From: Bacillota bacterium
Lineage (GTDB): Bacteria; Bacillota; Sulfobacillia; RBS10-35; JAJYVN01
Length of the DNA: 8,354 bases
Assembly (NCBI GenBank): GCA_021791995.1
Contig: JAJYVN010000086.1
Location: 1-8,354 of the forward strand
Direction of reading: 5' to 3'
Shown: positions 1-5,760 of the stretch, piece after piece
How the letters are laid out: every line of letters starts with the position of its first letter
Position numbering within the stretch: position 1 is the first letter of the stretch
The notes under the pieces: generated by a model
Told to the model about the DNA's origin: nothing
Database searches by the model: none
Seen by the model: only the letters and a program-made list of their open reading frames with translations
Position numbers and translations under genes: made by a program

Positions 1-321
1 GCTGGCCATTTCCGATGGAACACGCTCGGTCCGCAATGGTCGGACACTGGATACCGTCCGCCACCATTGGCGGCCAAACACCAGTCCGACCGTCGCAGCG
101 CCCCCCACACAAATGATCGTCGTCAGTCGGAGACCCCAACAGGCAACCGCCGTCTGCTGTGCCGTCGCAAGAATGCCCAGAAGCCAAAAACAGAAGGGGA
201 AATGACGACTACCCAGTGCGACAGCGATACCCCCCGCCAGGGAGACCGTAGTCCCCATCGCCAGCCAGCGCCAGGAGGCATCGGCACGACGACGCATCAC
301 GCGGTAGGCTTCACTGCCCAT
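1..321 (-). CDS. Multi-pass membrane protein, probable M56/BlaR1-type sensor protease (partial, C-terminus beyond window)
   Basis: The frame stays open from the ATG at 321 to the window edge, giving 107 residues. It has three hydrophobic stretches at about residues 19-36, 43-58 and 67-84, separated by short polar loops with Arg-rich segments (MRRR at 9-12). The ATG overlaps the last 11 bases of the upstream BlaI-type gene, so the two are translationally coupled. An AGGGGGG sequence at 333-339 is the ribosome site, and a GTG at 324 fits its spacing slightly better than the ATG. In BlaI/MecI loci the gene directly after the repressor is normally the M56 (BlaR1/MecR1) membrane metalloprotease, which starts with several membrane helices and inactivates the repressor after sensing a signal. 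The HExxH zinc motif would lie outside this window, so the family call rests on topology and neighbourhood only. Confidence 0.6.
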   Translation of the reverse strand, partial: MGSEAYRVMRRRADASWRWLAMGTTVSLAGGIAVALGSRHFPFCFWLLGILATAQQTAVACWGLRLTTIICVGGAATVGLVFGRQWWRTVSSVRPLRTERVPSEMAS

Positions 322-757
322 CACGTGCACCACCCCCCTCTTGCTCCAAGAACTTCCTCAACCGCTCCACACTCGTAGGGTCCTCCTCCCGTAACACATC
401 GAGAAATTGAGTCACCGCCAGTTCGCCAAAATCGCGTACCAACCCCTGGGCCACCTCCCGTGTCACCTGGCCGACAAAGTCCTCGCGGCTGACGCAGGCT
501 TGATAGCGATACGATCGGGCGTTTTCCGACCGCCGGCGATCCAGGCATCCCTTACCAACAAGGTTATTCATCACCGTCATGACCGCATTGAAGGACAACG
601 GTCGCGCGGGGGCCAAGGCTGCACGCACCTCCGCGATGCTGAGGGCACCCTGCTGACTCCAGAAGACCTCCATGACCGCAGCTTCAATACCGCCCAGCAA
701 ACGTTCCAGACCACGCTCTTTGAGACGGAAGGCGTGTACCGACAGTCGCTTCGCCAC
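311..757 (-). CDS. blaI: BlaI/MecI/CopY-family transcriptional repressor
   Basis: A 148-residue cytoplasmic DNA-binding repressor. The N-terminal winged helix (about residues 18-90) shows the family pattern: GGIEAAVMEVFW, then the IAEVRAAL helix, then the recognition region SFNAVMTVMNNLVGKG, then a wing ending in SYRYQACVSREDF. The C-terminal part (about 90-140) is the helical dimerisation region where BlaI/MecI proteins are cleaved by their M56 partner. Length matches the family (about 120-150). The start is the GTG at 757, with GGGGTGGGG upstream as a weak ribosome site. The gene is divergent from a membrane-anchored redoxin and overlaps a membrane protein that is probably its M56 partner. 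A perfect dyad at 815-833 lies beside its promoter, so autoregulation is likely. The family is clear. The signal sensed and the exact gene name are not: the symbol denotes the family, not resistance to beta-lactams. Confidence 0.88.
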   Translation of the reverse strand: MAKRLSVHAFRLKERGLERLLGGIEAAVMEVFWSQQGALSIAEVRAALAPARPLSFNAVMTVMNNLVGKGCLDRRRSENARSYRYQACVSREDFVGQVTREVAQGLVRDFGELAVTQFLDVLREEDPTSVERLRKFLEQEGGGARDGQ

Positions 758-774
758 TTCTCACGCCCCACCCC

Positions 775-804
775 TTGCGGATGCTCCCGCACCTCGACTA
801 TACT
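775..804 (+). promoter_or_regulatory. Putative promoter of the membrane-anchored redoxin gene
   Basis: TTGCGG (775-780) and TATACT (799-804) are separated by 18 bp and fit a housekeeping-sigma promoter. Transcription would begin near 811, so the dyad at 815-833 would sit at the very start of the transcript, a typical roadblock or steric repression site. The -10 overlaps the opposing -10 of the repressor gene. Confidence 0.5.
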
Positions 805-825
805 CGATCCACATGCACTATGCAC
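797..825 (-). promoter_or_regulatory. Putative promoter of the BlaI-type repressor gene
   Basis: On the minus strand TATAGT (802 to 797) is a good -10 hexamer. No good -35 is present: the bases 16-18 bp upstream (TGCATA or GGTGCA, within 819-826) match poorly and fall inside the dyad at 815-833. A repressor bound there would cover the -35 region. Sequence-only prediction. Confidence 0.4.
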
Positions 826-833
826 CATAGTGC
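815..833. promoter_or_regulatory. Perfect 19-bp inverted repeat, candidate BlaI operator
   Basis: GCACTATG (815-822) and CATAGTGC (826-833) are exact reverse complements around a 3-bp centre, CAC. The site lies between the divergent repressor and redoxin genes, downstream of the plus-strand -10 and over the minus-strand -35 region. BlaI/MecI proteins bind short dyads as dimers next to their own promoters, so this is the natural operator of the repressor encoded alongside. The ACTA/TAGT half-sites are what I see; binding is inferred. Confidence 0.65.
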
Positions 834-848
834 TGCGGTAAAGCAAAC

Positions 849-889
849 ATGTACCACCGGTAGGTTGACTCCTCGAGCCGGTGGCACAT
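849..889 (+). other. 5'-leader hairpin ahead of the redoxin ribosome site
   Basis: Bases 849-860 pair with 878-889 in 11 of 12 positions (one A-C mismatch at 853/885) around a 17-nt loop. The stem ends one base before the GGGAGGG ribosome site at 891-897. It could be an mRNA stabiliser, a translational control element or a second protein-binding dyad. It has no T-tract, so it is not a classical terminator. Confidence 0.45.
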
Positions 890-903
890 CGGGAGGGAAC
901 ACG

Positions 904-1500
904 GTGGGTGCATCGGCACGGCGGAACACGCGAGCACAGACCCCGCGGTATCGGAGGCCAACCCGTAGATCGAGCGCTGGGTGGTGGATCGCGGGTGCAG
1001 CCGTTGTAACACTCGCCTTGGTTGGCTGGGTGGGTCTGCGCGGTCACGGCACCGTATCGCCCACCGGCATTGTGGGCACCGCAGTGGGCGATACGGCACC
1101 TGCGTTCTCCGTGAAGGACATTGCCGGCCAGACGGTTACGCTTGCCTCCGGGAAACCGACCCTCCTGTATTTCGCCGCTGCATACTGCAGCACATGCGCG
1201 TATGGAGACACCCAACTGCGACCGGTTTACCAGCGCTACGGATCCTCGGTGCAGCTCATCACCGTCGATGTGGATCCGCAAGAGGACACCCTCGCCATGG
1301 TCCAGGCCTTTGCCAAGGATTACGGTGGCCCGTGGCCGGAGGTGCTGGACGAGGGCGAGCGGCTTACGGAACTCTACCACGTCACGGCCCTGGACACGAG
1401 CTACTTGATCAACGGTCAGGGGGTCATCGTGTATACCGCGCAGACGTCCCTCACCTCCACGCAGTGGGAGCGGCGGCTTGCGCCCCTTCTGACCGTGTGA
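904..1500 (+). CDS. Membrane-anchored TlpA/ResA-like thiol-disulfide redoxin
   Basis: Encodes 198 residues. The Arg-rich N-terminus (residues 6-22) and a single membrane helix (about 27-45) place the C-terminal thioredoxin-fold domain (about 60-198) outside the cytoplasm. The redoxin start is GDTAPAFSVKDIAGQTVTL, followed by a strand (TLLYFAAAYC) and the active site C95-S-T-C98. Family members reduce or exchange disulfides in exported proteins, for example during cytochrome c or copper-centre maturation. The cis-proline that faces the CxxC in TlpA-like proteins appears to be missing: the aligned stretch reads LDTSYLIN, with Asp164 in that place. I chose the GTG at 904 because GGGAGGG at 891-897 precedes it; the open frame further upstream runs through the promoter and operator. 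The gene is divergent from the BlaI-type repressor, its likely regulator. Its partner and exact substrate are unknown. Confidence 0.8.
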   Translation: MGASARRNTRAQTPRYRRPTRRSSAGWWIAGAAVVTLALVGWVGLRGHGTVSPTGIVGTAVGDTAPAFSVKDIAGQTVTLASGKPTLLYFAAAYCSTCAYGDTQLRPVYQRYGSSVQLITVDVDPQEDTLAMVQAFAKDYGGPWPEVLDEGERLTELYHVTALDTSYLINGQGVIVYTAQTSLTSTQWERRLAPLLTV

Positions 1501-1539
1501 CCCATCAATCGCCATGCACTTCACGAAGGCGACGGGTCA
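1498..1539. terminator. Possible bidirectional hairpin between convergent redoxin genes
   Basis: TGACCC (1498-1503) pairs with GGGTCA (1534-1539) and, inside it, TCGCC (1509-1513) pairs with GGCGA (1528-1532). The element spans both stop codons of the convergent genes. It lacks a T-tract on either strand, so it is a weak terminator candidate. Confidence 0.3.
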
Positions 1540-2083
1540 ACCGGAGCATCAGCTGAATCCGCTCGAACTCGTCGAGCCACTGCGCCGTTGCTTCACGCAA
1601 AAGCGCCTCCCCGGGCGGAACGATGCCTGTCGGGCAGGATGGGCCCAACTGGTCTTTTGCCATCTGCCGGTAGAAGGCCAGGGCACGGTCCCCCGCGATC
1701 GAGCAGACCTGCCAGTCTTCGCTGAGAAAGACCACCTCGGGCACCCGCTGACCACCATTGCGTGCTAGTGCCTCGAGAAGGTCAGCGCGTGCATCGCGGT
1801 CCAAAAGACGCAACTCGATGGCCTGTGGCGCGGCGAGGGCGATCTGATGAAGGATCGGAATCTCGTGTGCACAGTCGCCACACCAGGCGCCTACCAAACA
1901 CAGGACAGGCATTCGACGGACAAAGCCTCCCAAGAGATCCCGCTGTGCCACTGTGAGGTTCACGCGAGCATCCGCCGCTTCCCAGCGCTGCCGCTGCGCC
2001 TCGGTCGCGTGTCGCTGCAAGAATTCGTCATACGGTAGCGCATCCTTCATGATCGCTTCCCAATCAAACGCCGAAAGCACCAT
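1505..2083 (-). CDS. Cytoplasmic thioredoxin-fold protein with WCGDC active site
   Basis: Encodes 192 residues from the ATG at 2083, preceded by GGGGGGTGG. A second possible start is the ATG at 2050 (residue 12 here), where the conserved part MKDALPYDEFL begins. There is no signal peptide or membrane helix. A helical N-terminus (about 12-58) leads into strand MPVLCLVG and the active site W67-C68-G69-D70-C71. This is followed by an LRLLDRDA strand and GGQRVPEVVFLSED, which supplies the cis-proline and the last strands. The pattern matches the stand-alone thioredoxin-like family (Thioredoxin_9 type) with WCGDC rather than WCGPC. Members are presumed thiol oxidoreductases; physiological substrates are generally unknown. 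The gene converges on the membrane redoxin with 4 bp between stops and has its own likely promoter at 2111-2140. Confidence 0.75.
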   Translation of the reverse strand: MVLSAFDWEAIMKDALPYDEFLQRHATEAQRQRWEAADARVNLTVAQRDLLGGFVRRMPVLCLVGAWCGDCAHEIPILHQIALAAPQAIELRLLDRDARADLLEALARNGGQRVPEVVFLSEDWQVCSIAGDRALAFYRQMAKDQLGPSCPTGIVPPGEALLREATAQWLDEFERIQLMLRLTRRLREVHGD

Positions 2084-2110
2084 ACCACCCCCCGAATGGA
2101 CATATCGATA

Positions 2111-2140
2111 AGCATGGCTCCACCGGACAGGCCATGTCAA
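2111..2140 (-). promoter_or_regulatory. Putative promoter of the WCGDC thioredoxin-like gene
   Basis: A perfect -35 hexamer TTGACA (2140 to 2135, minus strand) is followed after 18 bp by CATGCT (2116 to 2111), a weak -10 keeping the A2 and T6 positions. The predicted start lies 15-25 bases ahead of the ATG at 2083. The TTG of the -35 could also be read as an in-frame start codon, but it has no ribosome site. Confidence 0.4.
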
Positions 2141-2228
2141 TCGAAGCTGACTGCCTCAGGCCGCCCCAGGGAAGCGTTGGCCGCACCGAATCGATGGACC
2201 AACGCGGATCGAGGGCATGGATCCTGCG

Positions 2229-2275
2229 CCGCCCGGGCACTCCTGACCGGGCGGAGACACGCCCGGCGCTGGGCG
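2229..2275. repeat. GC-rich overlapping inverted repeats downstream of the ClC gene
   Basis: CCGCCCGG (2229-2236) and CCGGGCGG (2247-2254) form a perfect 8-bp stem with a 10-nt loop. The same CCGGGCG can instead pair with CGCCCGG at 2260-2266 (7 bp, 6-nt loop), and a further GGGCG at 2271-2275 can pair with the last arm. The cluster is about 55-100 bp past the ClC stop codon. It could slow or end ClC transcription, but no T-run follows on either strand. The rest of the 2084-2327 spacer shows only the promoter for the WCGDC gene. Confidence 0.4.
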
Positions 2276-2327
2276 GAAGGCGCCTGATACGAAGACCTCA
2301 CCCAAACCGCAGCGGATCAGAAGAACA

Positions 2328-4628
2328 TCAGGGGTGCGCAATCGCCCCCTCGGTCCGCAGCCTCCCCTCGGCATCGGAAATGCTCTTGCCGTCGGTGGCA
2401 TAGAGCGTCACCACGTCACCCGGTTGCAATTCGGTCCCGCCCGACGGCACAAGCGTCTGGTTTCCCCGTCGCACCGAGACCAACACAACCCCTTTGGGAA
2501 GGTGGAGGTCACTCACCCGACGCGGCGTCTGGGCGGAAGCCGCCGGAATCTGCACCTCATGAAACATACCGCCGCTCTCAATCACAATCTCGCCCGACAC
2601 AAGGAGATCCGCCGCACGATCGAGGTCCCCCTCCCGCGTGGCGTAGAGCAGAACCCGGTCTCCCCCATGCAACTCCGTCTCACCGCGAGCCACAAGCTCA
2701 TCATCGCCTCGCGTCACCGACACGAGCACCGTCCCGCGCGGCAGGGTTCGGCCAACGTCCGCCACGTGCGCCGCGTTGTTCCAATTCGCGGGCAGCATAA
2801 CCTCGCGAAACGTACCCTCGTTCCGCGCCGGCTGGCGCTTTGCAATCAGATCCATCCTGCGTTCCATTTCCATCGTCAAGACCGTGTGCCGGTAATAGGC
2901 CTGAAGGGTGGCCTGCTGCGTGACCGCGCCTAAGACGCTGCGTGACCCTCGCTCCGACACCACCGGAATGATGCTCGTGGAAAAGATGCCAAACCGCCGC
3001 ATGGCATCATCCAGGGATGCATCGGGCGTGAGCACGGGCACGTCCTTCCGTGCCAGGTCTCCCACGTTGACCTCTTCGCCGCTATTGACCGCGTTGTATA
3101 CCTGCTTACTTTCCAGTACCCCGAGCAGTTGCCCCTGATCATCTACCACCAGGGCACCCTCCTGGCCCGAGACGGTCAACTCATGATAGGCATGCTGCAC
3201 ATCCTCACCGGCCGAAAGCGAAAGCGGTCGCCGTTCCATGGCGGCACCGACGGCCACCTGCCCCAACGGGCGTACCTCTGTGCCGCGCAAGATTTGGATT
3301 CCACGGTGGCTGAGCCGCACCGTATACATGGAATCCCGCGCCAGGACACCGTGCACCAAATAGCTGATGGCACAGGCGGCCATCACACCGGTCACCAGCC
3401 GGTAGTCTCCCGTCATCTCCAGGATAATCGTCGCTGCCGTGAGGGGAGCCTGGGCCGAACCAGCGAAGACAGCGCCCATTCCCGCCACCGCATACACCAC
3501 CGGTGGGGAGGTAAAGCCCGGGAACAGGTGGTGCACCACGACTCCAAACACCGCACCGAACATGACGCCCAGAAAGAGGCTGGGTGCAAAGACACCACCG
3601 GAGCCACCGGAACCGATCGTCAAGAGCGTCGCCACATACTTACCGACGAGCAAGAGAAGGAGGGTGAGCAGTGCGAATTTCCCGAGTGTGGCATTCTGCA
3701 TCGTCTGATAGCCAACACCCAAAATGTCCGGCAGAAAGCGACCGATGAGCCCGATGGTGAGACCACCGACGATGGCCTTTCCAACAAAGCCGACCTTCAC
3801 CTTCTCCGTGAGACCCTCAACGAAGTTCAGCCCACGGGTATAGGCGAGGGCGACCCCTCCCGCGAAGAGCCCGAGCACAAGCCCGAAAATCACACCAAAC
3901 GGATGCACGAATGCATAGGAGGGAGTGGGGAGAAGCGCCGCGGAACCCTCAATCCAGTCGAAGATCGTCACGGCTGTCACCGAGGCCACAAAACAGGGCA
4001 CCAGGGCCCCCATCGCGTAGCTACCGAGCACAACCTCCAGGCCAAAGAGGGCTCCCGCGATCGGTGCATTGAATGTCGCCCCGATGCCCGCAGCCGCCCC
4101 GCAGGCTACGAGCAGGGACATCTGCTGATCGGAAAGGCGGAGCAGCTGTCCCAGCGTCGAGCCAAATGCTGCGCCAATCAGCGCAATCGGCCCTTCGCGC
4201 CCAACCGATCCCCCGGCTCCAATGGTGATGGCCGGGGCGAGGATACCAAAGAAGCCGACGCGTGGGCGAATGCGCCCTCCACGAAGAGCCAGAGCCTCCA
4301 AAATCTGAGGTACTCCGTGTCCCTTAACCTCACGGGCAAAGCGAGTTGTGATCACACCTACCGCCAAAAGACCGAGGGCCGGAGAGGCGATCAGAAGATC
4401 CCCATGCCAGCCATGGGGCCAATGCAGTCCGGGTCCCAAGAGAAAACCGTGAAAAAACGAATACACAAGGCCGATCATTTTGCGAAAGATAATCGCGCCA
4501 AACCCGCCCACAATGCCGACCAGGATCGCTAGACCGACTAAGCGCGCCGGTTCACCGAATGGTACACGAAGAAGCTTCCGCAGCACATCGTTCAACACCG
4601 GTCGGCGGGCCGCTGCACTCTGCACCAC
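2328..4628 (-). CDS. ClC-family chloride channel/transporter with CBS pair and two TrkA-C-like domains
   Basis: Encodes 766 residues if read from the GTG at 4628; GTGs at 4625, 4598 and 4586 are alternatives. The ClC core (about 28-440) carries the chloride-path motifs GHGVP (103-107), GREGP with gating Glu145, GGVFAP (344-349) and a late Tyr at 435. The helix motif NAPIAGALFGLEVV has Glu198 followed by Val199, where proton-coupled ClCs usually have the internal glutamate. A CBS pair (about 460-515 and 522-580) is followed by two similar TrkA-C/RCK-C-like domains (about 604-677 and 687-760), all cytoplasmic and probably regulatory ligand-binding modules. The protein should move chloride across the cytoplasmic membrane, in acid resistance or ion homeostasis. 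The 116 in-frame codons upstream of 4628 are excluded because they lack homology and run into the divergent secreted gene. Confidence 0.88.
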   Translation of the reverse strand: MVQSAAARRPVLNDVLRKLLRVPFGEPARLVGLAILVGIVGGFGAIIFRKMIGLVYSFFHGFLLGPGLHWPHGWHGDLLIASPALGLLAVGVITTRFAREVKGHGVPQILEALALRGGRIRPRVGFFGILAPAITIGAGGSVGREGPIALIGAAFGSTLGQLLRLSDQQMSLLVACGAAAGIGATFNAPIAGALFGLEVVLGSYAMGALVPCFVASVTAVTIFDWIEGSAALLPTPSYAFVHPFGVIFGLVLGLFAGGVALAYTRGLNFVEGLTEKVKVGFVGKAIVGGLTIGLIGRFLPDILGVGYQTMQNATLGKFALLTLLLLLVGKYVATLLTIGSGGSGGVFAPSLFLGVMFGAVFGVVVHHLFPGFTSPPVVYAVAGMGAVFAGSAQAPLTAATIILEMTGDYRLVTGVMAACAISYLVHGVLARDSMYTVRLSHRGIQILRGTEVRPLGQVAVGAAMERRPLSLSAGEDVQHAYHELTVSGQEGALVVDDQGQLLGVLESKQVYNAVNSGEEVNVGDLARKDVPVLTPDASLDDAMRRFGIFSTSIIPVVSERGSRSVLGAVTQQATLQAYYRHTVLTMEMERRMDLIAKRQPARNEGTFREVMLPANWNNAAHVADVGRTLPRGTVLVSVTRGDDELVARGETELHGGDRVLLYATREGDLDRAADLLVSGEIVIESGGMFHEVQIPAASAQTPRRVSDLHLPKGVVLVSVRRGNQTLVPSGGTELQPGDVVTLYATDGKSISDAEGRLRTEGAIAHP

Positions 4629-4643
4629 AAGACCACCGAAACC

Positions 4644-4649
4644 ATTATA
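4644..4649 (-). promoter_or_regulatory. TATAAT -10 hexamer upstream of the ClC gene
   Basis: A perfect TATAAT (minus strand 4649 to 4644) lies 15 bp before the GTG at 4628. I see no convincing -35 at 16-18 bp; GGTACC or TGGTAC occupies that place. If used, the transcript would begin only about 9 bases before that GTG, which suggests a very short leader or a start at one of the downstream GTGs. Confidence 0.35.
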
Positions 4650-4673
4650 CCGGCGTACACTGCCCCGGTACCA

Positions 4674-4708
4674 GCACCATCCCAATGGACCGACACCCAA
4701 AATGGTGC
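4674..4708. repeat. Interrupted 7-bp inverted repeat in the ClC/secreted-protein divergent spacer
   Basis: GCACCAT (4674-4680) and ATGGTGC (4702-4708) are exact reverse complements separated by 21 bp. It lies upstream of both divergent genes and could be an operator, but arms this short can arise by chance. No clear plus-strand promoter for the secreted-protein gene was found in this 151-bp spacer. Confidence 0.25.
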
Positions 4709-4779
4709 CGGCCCCCCACTTTGCGGAAGGGGCGGACCAGCAGGGGGCGAACTTGTTGTCGAAACATGGGAGGGTACAC

Positions 4780-5748
4780 ATGCCCATCCGACCAGCGTCT
4801 TTGGTCGCCGCCGCCGCAGCCCTTTTGCTCACCGCTGGTTGCGGCTTCGCCCAAGCCGCGGTTGGGCTGCAAGCGCCTGAGCCACCCGTTCCGTCGTCCA
4901 GCCGGTACGTCCTCTCTGCCCGTCCCACGGCACTGCAGAGCCAGGGATGCACCGCAGGCAAGCAGGCGGTTTCCACCCACCTTTCGTCCGGGCTCTATAT
5001 CCTGGACTTCGGCGCCCCGGACGACACCATCCTGGGTGGATTCCAGTATGGGACACTGAACTTTGACCTCAACTTCGACGCACTTCCCGCCGTAGAAACC
5101 GCTGTCGAAGCCTGGATCAACGGATTCAAGCACTGCTCTGCCTCTTATTGGAAGATATGGGTGCACCCCCACGTCTACGTGGGCGTGGGTACCAGTAACT
5201 ACGAAGGACAGACCAACTACGCCGATGGAGCGGCGTGGGCTGCCATGGTCAATGGCCTGAACCTGTGGTCACGACGCCATGGGATCTCCTCGAAGTTCAC
5301 GGCCGTGGGCGCCTCCGACATGGAGGAGGGATGGAATTCACCGGCCAACACGATCGCCTGGGTGAAGGGGTACAACAGCATTGGCAAGGCTTCCCTGGGC
5401 AGCTACCTCTATGACTATGGCGACGATGCCAACGGCCTCTCCCCAGGCAACGGCTGGACGGCAGAGGACGTCTGGTATGTGGCTAACGGAGCACCGCTCG
5501 ACTACCCCATTCCCGAGATCTACTACACCGCGGACGCAACACAGGACTGGGCTCCGCTCAGTCTCTGGGCCTATGAGAACGAGGGAAGGGCCATCGTTTT
5601 CAAGGGGGTCATTACCGAACACGGCGCCAATCCCTCCACCCTCACGCCGGAGCAGGGATGGTTGGCACTATACCAGGCATTGGCCGCCAACCCCCACACC
5701 GCCCAGGCCAATATCGAGTTTCTGACCGATGTGCCAGAGCCCAGTTGA
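4780..5748 (+). CDS. Secreted protein or lipoprotein of unknown function, probable TIM-barrel glycoside-hydrolase-like fold
   Basis: Encodes 322 residues from the ATG at 4780, with GGGAGGG at 4768-4774 as ribosome site. The N-terminus is a signal peptide with hydrophobic core about 6-19. Cleavage could be as a lipoprotein (LTAG before Cys21) or after AQA at 24-26. The mature part alternates hydrophobic strands with Gly/Asn/Asp-rich loops in barrel fashion: YILDFGAP (73-80), IWVHPHVYVGVGTSNY (to 140), FTAVGASDMEEGW with Asp180 and Glu182, SYLYDYGDD (208-216), IPEIYYT (244-250), and IVFKGVITEHG. Acidic residues at strand ends (Asp76, Asp180/Glu182, Asp211, Glu246) are what a retaining or GH25-like hydrolase would show. 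Cys57 and Cys119 could form a disulfide. I do not recognise the family with certainty. A cell-wall or polysaccharide role is inference. No glycan genes adjoin it. Confidence 0.7.
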   Translation: MPIRPASLVAAAAALLLTAGCGFAQAAVGLQAPEPPVPSSSRYVLSARPTALQSQGCTAGKQAVSTHLSSGLYILDFGAPDDTILGGFQYGTLNFDLNFDALPAVETAVEAWINGFKHCSASYWKIWVHPHVYVGVGTSNYEGQTNYADGAAWAAMVNGLNLWSRRHGISSKFTAVGASDMEEGWNSPANTIAWVKGYNSIGKASLGSYLYDYGDDANGLSPGNGWTAEDVWYVANGAPLDYPIPEIYYTADATQDWAPLSLWAYENEGRAIVFKGVITEHGANPSTLTPEQGWLALYQALAANPHTAQANIEFLTDVPEPS

Positions 5749-5760
5749 GGCCGGTGGTGC

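Noticed and set aside
67..378. A 103-codon plus-strand frame at the left edge
   Set aside because: It is antisense to the membrane protein and blaI; its translation is His/Arg/Pro/Thr-rich without a fold pattern.
775..903. Extension of the redoxin frame upstream of the GTG at 904
   Set aside because: The region holds the promoter, operator dyad and leader hairpin. The strong ribosome site is at 891-897.
577..1524. A 315-codon minus-strand open frame spanning the redoxin and the repressor promoter
   Set aside because: It overlaps the redoxin in antisense and the blaI gene in another frame, crosses the operator and promoters, and has no recognisable motif.
2084..2140. Extension of the WCGDC protein to an in-frame TTG at 2140
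   Set aside because: The TTG is part of a TTGACA -35 box and has no ribosome site, while the ATG at 2083 has one.
2134..2403. An 89-codon plus-strand frame in the spacer after the ClC gene
   Set aside because: It is composed of Arg/Pro/Ser-rich sequence, runs antisense into the ClC 3' end, covers the hairpin cluster and has no ribosome site.
3129..4532. A 467-codon open frame on the plus strand
   Set aside because: It lies wholly antisense to the ClC gene, whose motifs are unmistakable. Its translation is low-complexity and rich in Arg, His, Gln and Gly, with no family pattern. Long antisense frames are expected at this GC content.
4629..4976. Extension of the ClC frame by 116 codons upstream
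   Set aside because: The extra residues do not resemble a ClC N-terminus, contain no helix pattern, and overlap the divergent secreted-protein gene and the TATAAT box.
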